Assembly (NCBI RefSeq): GCF_007565055.1
Contig: NC_044568.1
Coordinates: forward strand, 43,728,156-43,792,155
DNA: 64,000 bases
From: Rhinopithecus roxellana
Lineage: Eukaryota; Chordata; Mammalia; Primates; Cercopithecidae
Reading direction: 5' to 3'
Numbering within the stretch: position 1 is the first letter of the stretch; the number at the start of each line of letters is the position of its first letter. This document shows, in pieces, positions 12,808 through 24,204 of this stretch. The notes under the pieces were generated by a model. The model searched no databases. It was not told the DNA's origin and saw only the letters and a list, made by a program, of their open reading frames with translations. The position numbers were made by a program, and so were the translations under genes.

Positions 12808-13960
12808 ACTGAATTCCACCCTTCCCTTCTTGGAAGAGTTTGCTAACACCGTTGTCGTGGATTCTGCAAAGTGATATTTGGGATCTCATTGAGGGCTATG
12901 GTGAAAACGGAAATATCCTCAGATTAAACCTGGAAAGAAGCCTTCTGAGAAACTGCATTGCCATGTGTGAATGCAACACAAAGGGTTACATGCTTCTCTT
13001 CAGTGATCAGTTTGTTAACACAGTTTTCTGGATATCTTCAATAAGATCCTTCATAGCACAATGAAGCATAGGGTGACACAGGAAATATCCTCAGATGAAA
13101 ACTAAAAAGTACCTTTCCTAGAAACTTCTTCGGGATGTGTGAATTCATCTCACAGAGTTACAATTTTGTTTCGTGGAGCAGTCCATTAACACTGACTTTG
13201 AGAAACCTGAGAAGCTCTTCTTTGGATGGCATTGAGGCCTACATTGATAAAGGAAATTTCATCAGTTCAAAACGTGAAAGTAGCTTGCTGAGAAACTTCT
13301 ATCTGAGCAGTGTGTTCATGTCACAGATTTGGAATTTAGACCTCAGGAAGCAGTTTGCTAACACTCTTTCTTGTAAATTTCAAAGTGATATTTGGGAGCC
13401 CCTAGGGACCCATGGTGACAAAGGAAATTTCCTCACATAATAACTAGAGCGAAGCTTTCTGAGATATTGCTTTCTGATGTGTGACTTCATCACATGGAGT
13501 TCCACCCTTCCTTTCTTGGAACAGTTTGCTAACACTACTGTCGTGGATTCTGCAAAGGGATATTTGGGAGCCCATAGGGGCCCATGCTGGAAAAGGAAGT
13601 ATCCTCACATAAAACCTAGAGAGAAGCTTTCTGAGAGATTGCTTTCGGATATGTGACTTCATCACACAGGGTTCCACCCTTCCCTTCTTGGAACAGTTTG
13701 CTAACACTGTTGTCGTGAATTCTGTAAAGTGATATTTGGGAGCTCATTGAGGGCTATGGTGAAAAAGGAAATATCCTCAGATTCAAAGTGGAAATAAGTC
13801 TTCTGAGAAACTGCATTGCCATGTGTGAATGCAACTCACATAATTGCACGTTTCTCTTCAGTGATCAGTTTATTAACACAGTTTTGCGGAAATCTGCAAT
13901 TAGATACTTCATAGCGTAATGAAGCTTACGGAGACAAAGGAAACCTCCACAGATGAAAAC
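12808..13960 (+). repeat. Decamer HOR copy 4, partial
   Basis: About 1150 bases match the earlier copies, through the B-C-D-A-B'-B monomers and into the next C. From about 13790 substitutions accumulate ('gtggaaataagtc', 'cataattgcacg'), although the diagnostic 'ggaaacctccacagatg' is still present near 13938. The fade indicates the edge of the amplified block. Confidence 0.82.
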
Positions 13961-16900
13961 TAGAAAAGCTTTCTTAGAAACTTCTTGGTCATGTGTGAAT
14001 TCATCTCACAGAGATACACTTATGTTTCGTGGAGCAGTCCATTAACACTGTCTTTGAGGAACCTGAGATGGGCTTCTTTGGATTGCATAGAGGCCTATGC
14101 TGATAAAGGAAATTACCACAGGTCAAAACGTGAAAGAAGCTTTCTGAGAAACTTCCTTCTGATCAGTGAGTTCATCTCACAGACTTACACCTTATACCTC
14201 AGGAAGCAGTTTGCTGACACTATTTTCGTGGATTCTGCAAAGTGATATTTGGGAGCCCATAGGGGCCCATGGTGAAAAAAGAAGTATCCTCACATAAGAA
14301 CCATAAAGAAGCTTCCTGAGAGATTGCTTTCTGATATGTGACTTCATCACACAGAGTTACACCCTTCCCTTCTTGGAACAATTATGCTAACACTGTTGTC
14401 GTGGATTCTGCAAAGTGATATTTGGGAGGTCATTTTGCGCTATGGTCACAAACGAAATTTCCTTAGATTAAAACTGGAAAGAAGCCTTCTGAGAAACTGC
14501 ATTGCCATGTGTGAATGCAATCCACAGTGTTACACGTTTCTCTTCAGTGATCAGTTGGTTATCACAGTTTTCTGGAAATCTGCAATTAGATACTTCGTAG
14601 CGCAATGAACCTTACGGTGACAAAGGAAATATCCTCAGATGAAAACAAGAAAGAAGTTTTCTTAGAAACTTCTTTTTGATGTGTGAATTCATCTCATATA
14701 GTTGCAGTTATGTTTCGTGGAGCAGTCCATTAACACTGTCTTTGAGGAACCTGTGAAGGGCTTCTTTGGATCGCACTGAGGCCTGCGTTGATAAAGGAAA
14801 TTTCATCAGTTCAAAACGTGAAAGAAGCTTTCTGAGAAACTTCCTTCTGATCAGTGAGTTCATCTCACAGACTTACAAATTAGACCTCAGGAAGCAGTTT
14901 GCTAACAGTCTTTTCGTGGAAACTGCAAAATGATATTTGGGAGCCCATGGGGGCCCATGGTGAAAAAGGAAATATCCTAGGATTAAAACTGGAAAGAAGC
15001 CTTCTGAGTAACTGCATTGCCATGTGTGAATGCAACTCGAGAGTTACATGTTTCTCTTCAGTGATCCGTTTGTTAACACAGTTGTGTGGAAATCTACAAT
15101 GAGATGCTTCATAGCGCAATGAAGCTTACGGTGAAAAACGAAATATCCTCAGATGAAAACTAGAAAGAAGCTTTCTTAGAAACTTCTTGGTGAAGTGTGA
15201 ATTCATCTCACAGAGTTACACTTATGTTTCGTGGAGCAGTCCATTATCACTGCCTTTGAGGAACCTGAGAAGGGCTTCCTTGGATCGCAGTGAGGCCTTC
15301 GCTGATAAGGGATATTTCATCAGTTCAAAACGTGAAAGAAGCTTTCTGAGAAACTTCCTTCTGATCAGTGAGTTCATCTCACAGACTGACAACTTAGACC
15401 TCAGGAAGCAGTTTGTTAACACTCTTTCGTGGAAACTGCAAAGTGATATTTAGGAGCCCATAGGGGCCCATGGTGAAAAAGGAAATATCCTCACATAATA
15501 ATTAGAGAGAAGCTTTCTGAGAGATTGCTTTCTGATGTGTGACTTCATCACACAGAGTTCCACCCTTCCCTTCTTTGAACAGTTTGCTAACACTGTTGTC
15601 GTGGATTCTGCAATGTGATATTTGGGAGTTCTTTGAGGGATATGGTGAAAATGGAAATATCCTCAGATTAAAACTGGTAAGAAGCCTTCGGGGAAACTGC
15701 ATTGCCATGTGTGAATGCAACTCACAGATTTACAGGTTTCTCTTAAGTGATCAGTTTGTTAACACAGTTGTCTGGAAATCTGCAATTAGATACTGCATAG
15801 CGCAATGAAGCTTGCGGTGACAAAGGAAATATCCTCAGATGAAAATTAGAAAGAGGCTTTCCTAGAAACCTCTTGGTGATGTGTGAATTCATTTCACAGA
15901 GTTACATTTATGTATCGTGGAGCAGTCCATTAACACTGACTTTGAGGAACCTGAGAAGGGCTTCTTTGAATCGCATTGAGGCCTACACTCATAAAGGGAA
16001 TTTAATCATTTCAAAACGTGAAAGAAGCTTTCTGAGAATCTTCTTTCTGATCAGTGACTTCTTCTCACAGACTTACAACTTAGACCTCAGGAGGCAGCTT
16101 GCTAACACTCTTTTCTTGGAAACTGCAAAGTGATATTTAGTTGCCCTAAGGGGCCTATGGTGAAAAAGGAAATATCCTCACCTAATTACTAGAGAGAAGC
16201 TTTCTGAGAGATTGCTTTCTGATGTGTAACTTCATCACACAGAGTTCCACCCTTCCCTTCTTGGAACAGTTTGCTAACACTTTTGTCGTGGATTCTGCAA
16301 AGTCATATTTGGGAGCCTTTAGGGGCCCATGGTGAAAAAGGAATTATCCTCACATAAAAACTAGAGAGAAGCTTTTTGAGAGATTGCTTTCTGATATGTG
16401 ACTTCATCACACAGAGTTCCATCCTTCCCTTCTTGGAAGAGATTGCTAACACTGTTTTCGTGGATTCTGCATAGTGATATTTCGGAGTTCTTTGAGGGAT
16501 ATGGTGAAAATGGAAATATCCTCAGATTAAAACTGGAAAGAAGCCTTCTGGGAAACAGCATTGCCATGTGTGAATGCAACTCACAGATTTACAGGTTTCT
16601 CTTCAGTGATCAGTTTGTTAACACAGTTTTCTGGAAATCTGCAATTAGATACTTCATAGCGCAATGAAGCTTACGGTGACAAAGGAAATATCCTCAGATG
16701 AAAACTAGAAAGAAGCTTTCTTAGAAACTTCCTGGTGATGTGTCAATTCATCTCACAGGGTTACACTTATGTTTTGTGGAGCAGTCCATTAACACTGTCT
16801 TTGAGGAACCTGAGAAGAGCTTCTTTGGATCGCATTGAGGCCTACGGTGATAAAGGAAATATCATCAGTTCAAAACATGAAAGAAGCCGTCTGAGAAACT

Positions 16901-17053
16901 TCTTTCTGAACAGTGAGTTCGTCTCACAGAGTTGAAACTTAGACCTCAGGAAGCAGATTGTTAACACCCCTTTCGTGGAATCTGCAAAGTGATCTTTCGG
17001 AGCCCTTAGGGGCCCATGTTGAAAAAGGAAATATCCACACATAATAACCAGAG
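13961..17053 (+). repeat. Alpha-satellite array with 3-, 4- and 5-monomer units
   Basis: C monomers begin near 14480, 14996, 15681 and 16540, so the spacings are 3, 4 and 5 monomers. The 3-monomer unit lacks a separate B because of an A/B chimeric monomer. The segments at 15539 and 16398 are about 97% alike at 859 bp spacing, a duplicated pentamer with the unusual 'gagttctttgagggatatgg' in its B monomers. Nothing other than alphoid DNA is seen. Confidence 0.93.
14880..14992 (+). repeat. Chimeric A::B monomer leading directly into C
   Basis: The monomer begins as type A ('aaattagacctcagg') but ends with a B-type tail ('aggattaaaactgg') and is followed at once by C. A separate B monomer is therefore missing. 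The same chimera, with the same odd 'cctaggatt' junction, occurs at 28955-29066. Confidence 0.82.
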
Positions 17054-18084
17054 AGAAGACTTATGAGAGATTGCTTTCTGATGTGTGACTTCATTACACA
17101 GAATTTCACCCTACCCTTCTTGGAACAGTTTGCTAACACTGTGGTCGTGAATTCGGAAATGTAATATTTGGGATCCCATAGGGGCCCATGGTGAAAAAGG
17201 AAGTATCCTCACATAAAAACTAGTGAGAAACTTTCTGAGAGATTGCCTTCTGATGTGTGACTTCATCACACAGAGTTCCACACTTCCCTTCTTGGAACAG
17301 TTTGCTAACACTGTTGTCGTGTATTCTGCAAAATGATATATCGAAGTACATAGGGGCCCATGGTGAAAAAGGAAATATCCTCACATAATAACTAGAGAGA
17401 AGATTTCTGAGAGATTGCTTTCTGATGTGTGACTTCATCACACAGAGTTCCACACTTCCCTTCTTGGAACAGTTTCCAAACACTGTTGTCCTGGATTCTG
17501 CAAAGTGATATTTAGGATCCCATAGGGGCCCATGGTGAAAAAAGAAGTATCCTCAAATTACAACTAGAGAGAAGCTTTCTGAGAGATTGCTTTCTGATGT
17601 GTGACTTCACCACACAGAGTCCCACCCTTCCCTTCTTGGAACAGGTTGCAAACACTGTTGTCGTGGATTCTGCAAAGTGATATTTAGGATCCCATAGGGG
17701 CCCATGGTGAAAAAAGAAGTATCCTCAAATTACAACTAGAGAGAAGCTTTCTGAGAGATTGCTTTCTGATGTGTGACTTCATCACAGAGAGTCCCACCCT
17801 TCCCTTCTTGGAACAGTTTCCAAACACTGTTATCGTGAATTCTGCAAAGTGATATTTGGGAGTTCTTTGGATCCGAGGGTGAAATGGGAAGTATCCTCAC
17901 ATAAAAACTAGAGAGAAGCTTTCTGAGGGATTGCTTTCGGATATTTGACGTCATCACACAGAGTTGAACCCTTCTCTTCTTGGAGCAGTTTGCTATCACT
18001 GTTGTCACGGATTCTGCAAAGTGATATTTGGGAGCTCATTGAGGGCTATGATGCAAAAGGAAATATCCTCAGATTAAAACTGGA
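17054..18084 (+). repeat. Run of six consecutive B-type monomers
   Basis: Five B' monomers start near 17054, 17226, 17398, 17570 and 17742, and a terminal B starts near 17915. With C, D and A this makes a 9-monomer unit, the longest in the window. Two of the repeats (17506-17677 and 17678-17849) are close copies at 172 bp spacing. Both carry 'tttaggatcccatagggg' and 'caaattacaac', which shows local monomer-by-monomer duplication. Confidence 0.88.
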
Positions 18085-18806
18085 AAGAAGCCTTCTGAGA
18101 AACTGAATTGCCATGTTTGAATGCAACTCACAGAGTTACACGTTTCTCTTCAGTGATCAGTTTGTTAACACAGTTTTCTGGAAATCTGCAATTAGATAGC
18201 TCATAGCGCAATGAGGCTTACGGTGACAAAGGAAATATCCTCAGATGAAAATTAGAAAGAAGCTTTCTAAGAAACTTCTTGCTGATGTGTGAATTCATCT
18301 CACAGAGTAACACTTATGTTTCGTGGAGCAGTCCATTAACACTGTCTTTGAGGAACCTGAAGAGGGCTTCTTTGGATCCCATTGAGGCCTACGCTGATAA
18401 AGGAAATTTCATCAGTTTAAAAAGTGAAAGAAGCTTCCTGAGAACCTTCTTCCTGATCAGTGAGTTCATGTCACAGACATACAACATAGAGCTCATGAAG
18501 CCATTTGCTAACACTCTTTTCGTGGAAACCTCAAAGTGATATTTGGGAGCCCCTGGGGCCCATTTTGAAAAAGGAAATATCTTCACATAATAACTAGAGA
18601 GAAGCTTTCTGAGAGATTGCGTTCTGATGTGTGTCTTCAACACACAGAGTTAGACCCTTCCCTTCGTGGAACAGTTTGCTAACACTGTTGTCGTGGATTC
18701 TGCAAAGTGATAGTTGGGAGCCCATAGGGGCCCATGGTGAAAAAGGAAGTATCCTCACATAATAACTAGAGTGAAGCTTTCTGAGACATCGCTTTCCGAT
18801 GCGTGA
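17565..18806 (+). repeat. Left copy of a 1.24 kb near-identical long-range duplication
   Basis: This segment matches 62759-64000 with about five mismatches and no indels in about 1240 bases, at a constant offset of 45194. It covers part of the B' run, then B, C, D, A and B' monomers. Shared oddities include 'catgtcacagacatacaac' near 18468, 'cccctggggcccattttg' near 18550 and 'gatagttggg' near 18710. The right copy runs into the window edge, so the full extent is unknown. Confidence 0.92.
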
Positions 18807-21800
18807 CTTCATCACACAGAGTTCCACCCTTCCCTTCTTGGAACAGTTTGCTAACCCTGTTGTCGTGGATTATGCAAAGTGATATTTCGGAGCTCATTGA
18901 GGGCTAAGATGAAAATGGAAATATCCTCAGATTAAAACTGGAAAGAAGCCTTCTGAGAAGCTGCATTGCCATGTGTGTATGCATCTCACAGAGTTACACG
19001 TTTCTCTTCAGTGATCCGTTTGTTAACACAGTTTTCTGGAAATCTGCAATTAGATACTTCATAGCGCAATGAAGCTTACAGTGACAAAGGAAATATCATC
19101 AGATGAACACTAGAAAGAAGCTTTCTTAGAAATTTCTTGGTGATGTTTGAATTCATCTCACAGAGTTACACTTATGTTTCGTGGACCTCCCCATTAACAC
19201 TGTCTTGAGGAACCTGAGAGGGGCTTCTTTGGATCGCACTGACGCCTACGCTGATAAAGGAAATTTCATCAGTTCAAAACGTGAAAGATGCTTTTGTGAA
19301 ACTTCTTTCTGATCAGTGAGTTCATCTCACAGAGTTACAACTTAGACCTCAGGAAGCGGTTTGTTAACACTCTTTTCGTGGAAACTGCAAAGTGATAATT
19401 GGGAGCCCTTAGGGGCGTATGGTGAATAAGGAAATATCCTCACATAATAACGAGAGAGAAGCTATCTGAGAGATTGCTTTCTGATGTGTGACTTCATCAC
19501 ACAGAATTCCACCCTTCAATTCTTGGAACAGTTTGCTAACACTGTTGTCATGGATTCTGCAAAGTGATATTTGGGAGCTCACTGAGGGCTACGGTTAAAC
19601 AGGAAATAATCTCAGATTAAAACTGGAAAGTAGCCTTCTGAGAAACTGCATTGCCATGTGTGAATGAAGCTCACAGAGTTACACGTTTCTTTTCAGTGAT
19701 CAGTTTGTTAACACAGTTTTCTGGAAATCTGCATTAGATACTTCGAATCGCAATGAACCTTTCGGTAACAAAGGAAATATCCTCAGATGAAAACTAGAAA
19801 GAAGCTTTCTTAGAAAGTTCTTGGTGATGTGAGAATTCATCTCACAGAGTTACACTTACGTTGCGTGGAGCAGTCCATTAACACTGTCTTTGAGGAACCT
19901 GAGAAGGGCTTCTTTGGATCGCATTGAGGCCTATGCAGATAAAGAAAATTTCATCAGTTCAAAATGTGAAAGACGATTTCTGAGAATCTTCTTTCTGTTC
20001 AGTGAGTTCATCTCACCGACGTACAAATTAGACATCAAGAAGCAGTTTGCTAACACTCTTTTCTTGGAAACAGCAAAGTAATATTTGGGAGCCCATAGGG
20101 GCCCATGGTAAAAAAGGAAATAACCTCTCATAATAACTATAGAGGAGGTTTATGAGAGATTGCTTTCTGATGTGTCACTTCATTACACAGCGTTCCACAC
20201 TTCCCTTCTTAGAACAGTTTGCTAACACTGTTGACGTGGATTCTGCAAATTGATATTTGGGAGCCCATAGGAGCCCATGTTGAAAAAGGAAGTATCCTCA
20301 CATAAAAACTAGAGATAAACTTTCTGAGAGATTGCTTTAGTATATGTGACTTCATCTCACTGAGTTCCACCCTTCCCTTCTTGGAACACTTTGCTAACAC
20401 TGTTGTGAATTCTTCAAAGTAATATTTGGTACCTAATGGAGGGCTATGGTGAAAAAGGAAATATCGTCAGATTAAAACTGGAAAGAAGCCTTCTGAGAAG
20501 CTGCATTGCCATGTGTGAATGCAACTCACAGAGTTACACGTTTCTCTTCAGTGATCAGTTTGTTAACACAGTTTTCTGGAAATCTGCAATTAGATACTTC
20601 ATAGCGCAAAGAAGCTTATGGTGACAAAGGAAATATCCTCAGATGAAAACTAGAAAGAAGCTTTCTTAGAAACTTCTTGGTGATGTGTGAATTCATCTCA
20701 CAGTTACACTTATGTTTCGTGGAGCAGTCCATTAACACTGTCTTTGAGGAACCTGAGAAGGGCTTCTTTGCTTCGTGTTGAGGCCTACTCTGATAAAGGA
20801 ATTTTCATCACTTCAAAACGTGAAAGAAGCTTCCTGAGAAACTTCTTTCTGATTAGTGAGTTCATCTCACAGACTTACAACTTAGACCTCAGGAAGCAGT
20901 TTGCTAACACTCTTTTCGTGGAAACTACAAAGTGATATTTGGGAGCCCATAGGGGCCCAAGGTAAAAAAGGAAATATCCTCACATAATAACTAGAGAGAA
21001 TTGCCATGTTTGATTTCTGAGAGACTGCTTTCTGATGTGTGACTTCATCACACAGAGTTCCACCCTTCCGTTCATGGAGCAGTTTGCTAACACTGTTGTC
21101 GTGCATTCTGCAAAGTGATATTTGGGATCTCATTGAGGGCTATGGTAAAAAGGAAATATCCTCAGATTAAAAGTGGAAAGAAGCCTTCTGAGAAACTGCA
21201 TTGCCATGTGTGAATGCAATCCACAGAGTTACACGTTTCTCTTCAGTGATCAGTTGGTTTACACAGTTTTCTGGAAATCTGCAATTAGATACTTCATAGC
21301 GCAATGAAACTTACGGTGACAAAGGAAATATCCTCAGACGAAAACGGGAAAGAAGTTTTCTTAGAAACTTCTTTTGGATGTGTGAATTCATCTCATAGAG
21401 TTACACTTATGTTTCCTGAGCAGTCCGTTAACACTCTCTTTGAAGAACCTGAGAAAGGCTTCTTTGGATCACATTGAGGCCTACGCTGATAAAGGAAATT
21501 TTATCAGCTCAAAATGTGAAAGAAGCTTTGTGAGAAACTTCTATCTGATCAGTGAGTTCAACTCACAGACTTACAACTTAGACCTCAGGAAGCAGTGTGC
21601 TAAAACTCTCTTCGTGCCGACAGCAAAGTGATATTTAGGAGCCCATAGGGGCCCATGGTGAAAAAGGAGATATCGTCACATAATAACGAGAGAGAAGCTT
21701 TCTAAGAGAGTGCTTTCTAATGTGTGACTTCATCACACAGAGTTCCACCCTTCCCTTCTTGGAACAGTTTGCTAACACTGTTGTCCTGGATTCTGCAAAG

Positions 21801-22830
21801 TGATAAACGGGGGCCAACAGGGGCCCAAAGTGAAAAAGGAAGTATCCTCACATAAAAACTAGAGAGAAGCTTTCTGAGAGATTGCTTTCTGATATGTGAC
21901 TTCATCACACAGAGTTCCACACGTCTCTTCTTGGAACTGTTTGCTAACACTGTTGTCGTGGATTCTGCAAAGTGATATTTGGGAGCTCACTGAGGACTAT
22001 GTTGAAAACGGAAATACTCGCAGATTAAAACTGGAAAGAAATCTTCTGAGAAACTGCATTGCCATGTGTGAATGCAACTCACAGAATTTCATGATTCTCT
22101 TCAGTGATCACTTTGTTTACACAGTTTTCTGGAAATCTGCATTTAGATGCTTCCTAGCGCAATGAAGCTTATGGTGACAAAGGAAATATCCTCAGACGAA
22201 AACTAGAAAGAAGCTTTCTTAGAAACTTCTTTTTGATGTGTGAATTCATCTCACAGAGTTACAGTTATGTTACATGGAGCAGTCCATTAACACTGTCTTT
22301 GAGGAACCTGAGAAGGCTTCTTTGGATCGCATTGAGGCCTACGATGATAAAGGAAATTTCATCAGTTTAAAACGTGAAAGATGCTTTCTGAGAAACTTCT
22401 TTCTGATCAGTGAGTTCATCTCACTGACTTACAACTTAGACCTCAGGAAGCAATTTGCTAACACTGTTTTCGTGGGAAATGCAAAGTGATATTTGGGAGC
22501 CAATAGGGGCCCATGGTGAAAAAAGAAGTATCCTCACATAATAACTAGAGAGAAGCTTTCTGAGAGATTGCTTTCTGATGTGTGACTTCATCACACAAGG
22601 TTCCACACTTCCCTTCTTGGAACAGTTTGCTAACACTGTTGTCGTGGATTCTGCAAAATGATATTTCGGAGCCCATAGGGGCCCATGGTGAAAAAGGACG
22701 TATCCACACATAAAAACTAGGGAGAAGCTTTCTGAGAGATTGCTTTCTGATATGTGACTTCATCACACATGGTTCCACCCTTCCCTTCTTGGAACAATTT
22801 GCTAACCCTGTTGTCGTGGATTCTGCAAAG
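18085..22830 (+). repeat. Alpha-satellite array, 4- and 5-monomer units
   Basis: C monomers begin near 18085, 18942, 19628, 20481, 21177 and 22037, and the next is in the following block at 22893. Units alternate between 5 and 4 monomers, so B' is present once or absent. One unit is about 11 bases long for its monomer count because of a short insertion at 21001-21013. Nothing other than alphoid DNA is seen. Confidence 0.94.
21001..21013 (+). other. Short filler insertion inside a B monomer
   Basis: The usual 'gagagaagctttctgag' is replaced by 'gagagaa', then 'ttgccatgtttga', then 'tttctgag', a net gain of about 11 bases. The inserted word resembles 'attgccatgtgtga' of C monomers, so it may have been copied from a neighbour during break repair. 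Confidence 0.7.
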
Positions 22831-23517
22831 TGATATTTGGGAGCCCACTGAGGGCTATGTTGAAAAAGGAAATATCCTCAGATTAAAACTGGAAAGAATC
22901 CTTCTGAGAAACTGCATTGCCATATGTGAATTCAACTCACTGAGTTACACGTTTCTCTTCAGTGATCTGTTTGTTAACACAGTTTTCTGGAAATCTGCAG
23001 TTAGATACTTCATAGCGTAATGAAGCTTACGGTGACAAAGGAAATAACCTCAGAAGAAAACTAGAAAGAAGCTTTCTTAGAAGCTTCCTGTTGATGTGTG
23101 AATTCATCTCACAGAGTTACACTTTTGTTTCGTGGAGCAGTCCATTAACACTGTCTTTGAGGAACCTGAGAAGGGCTTCTTTGGATCGCATTGTGGCCTA
23201 CGGTGATAAAGGAAATTTCATCAGTTCAAAACGTGAAAGAAGCTTTCTGAGAAACTTCTTTCTGATCAGTGAGTTCGTCTCACAGAGTTAAAACTTAGAC
23301 CTCAGGAAGCAGTTTGCTAACACTCTTTTCGTGGAATCTGCAACGTGATCTTTGGGAGCCCATAAGGGCCTATGGTGAAAAAGGAAATATCCTCAGATAA
23401 TAGCTAGAGAGAAGCCAACTGAGAGATTGCTTTCAGATGTGTGACTTCATCACTCAGATTTCCAGACTTCCCGTCTCAGGACAGTTTGCCATCACTGTTG
23501 TCGTGGATTCTCAAAAG
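22831..23517 (+). repeat. Tandem tetramer duplication, copy 1
   Basis: This 687 bp segment of four monomers is repeated immediately at 23518-24204. Both copies share rare variants: 'gagcccactgagggctatg', 'aagcttcctgttgatgtg' and 'gtctcaggacagtttgcc'. The repeat edges fall within 'tgatatttgggagccca', which occurs in most monomers and is a plausible crossover site. Confidence 0.92.
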
Positions 23518-24204
23518 TGATATTTGGGAGCCCACTGAGGGCTATGTTGAAAAAGGAAATATCCTCAGATTAAAACTGGAAAGAATCCTTCTGAGAAACT
23601 GCATTGCCATATGTGAATTCAACTCACTGAGTTACACGTTTCTCTTCAGTGATCTGTTTGTTAACACAGTTTTCTGGAAATCTGCAGTTAGATACTTCAT
23701 AGCGTAATGAAGCTTACGGTGACAAAGGAAATAACCTCAGAAGAAAACTAGAAAGAAGCTTTCTTAGAAGCTTCCTGTTGATGTGTGAATTCATCTCACA
23801 GAGTTACACTTTTGTTTCGTGGAGAAGTCCATTAACACTGTCTTTGAGGAACCTGAGAAGGGCTTCTTTGGATCGCATTGTGGCCTACGGTGATAAAGGA
23901 AATTTCATCAGTTCAAAACGTGAAAGAAGCTTTCTGAGAAACTTCTTTCTGATCAGTGAGTTCGTCTCACAGAGTTAAAACTTAGACCTCAGGAAGCAGT
24001 TTGCTAACACTCTTTTCGTGGAATCTGCAACATGATCTTTGGGAGCCCATAAGGGCCTATGGTGAAAAAGGAAATATCCTCAGATTATAGCTAGAGGGAA
24101 GCTAACTGAGAGATTGCTTTCAGATGTGTGACTTCATCACTCAGATTTCCAGACTTCCCGTCTCAGGACAGTTTGCCATCACTGTTGTCGTGGATTCTCA
24201 AAAG
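23518..24204 (+). repeat. Tandem tetramer duplication, copy 2
   Basis: This segment is over 98.5% identical to 22831-23517 by eye. The differences noticed include 'ggagaagtcc' for 'ggagcagtcc', 'caacatgatc' for 'caacgtgatc', and a few changes around 'agctagagggaagctaac'. This is the most recent-looking simple tandem duplication in the window. Confidence 0.92.

Larger units (their letters stand above)
7660..13960 (+). repeat. Decamer higher-order repeat, 1716 bp period, about 3.7 copies
   Basis: Equivalent positions recur every 1716 bases: for example the segments at 7987, 9703, 11419 and 13135, and those at 9045, 10761 and 12477. Copies differ by roughly 1%, far less than monomers within a copy. 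Each copy holds ten monomers in the order B-C-D-A-B'-B-C-D-A-B', so it is two diverged pentamers amplified together. The left edge is where 'cacagagttcc' of the flanking type gives way to the repeat (about 7660). On the right, similarity fades between 13790 and 13990. The pattern is that expected of recent unequal crossover or conversion. Edges are accurate to about 50 bases. Confidence 0.93.

Noticed and set aside
7660..13960. Decamer block as a gene cluster because the same frames recur
   Set aside because: The recurrence equals the 1716 bp higher-order period and includes both strands and all frames.
15290..15312. Possible CENP-B box 'cttcgctgataagggat'
   Set aside because: It has TTCG but lacks the CGGG core at the right spacing and the required A.
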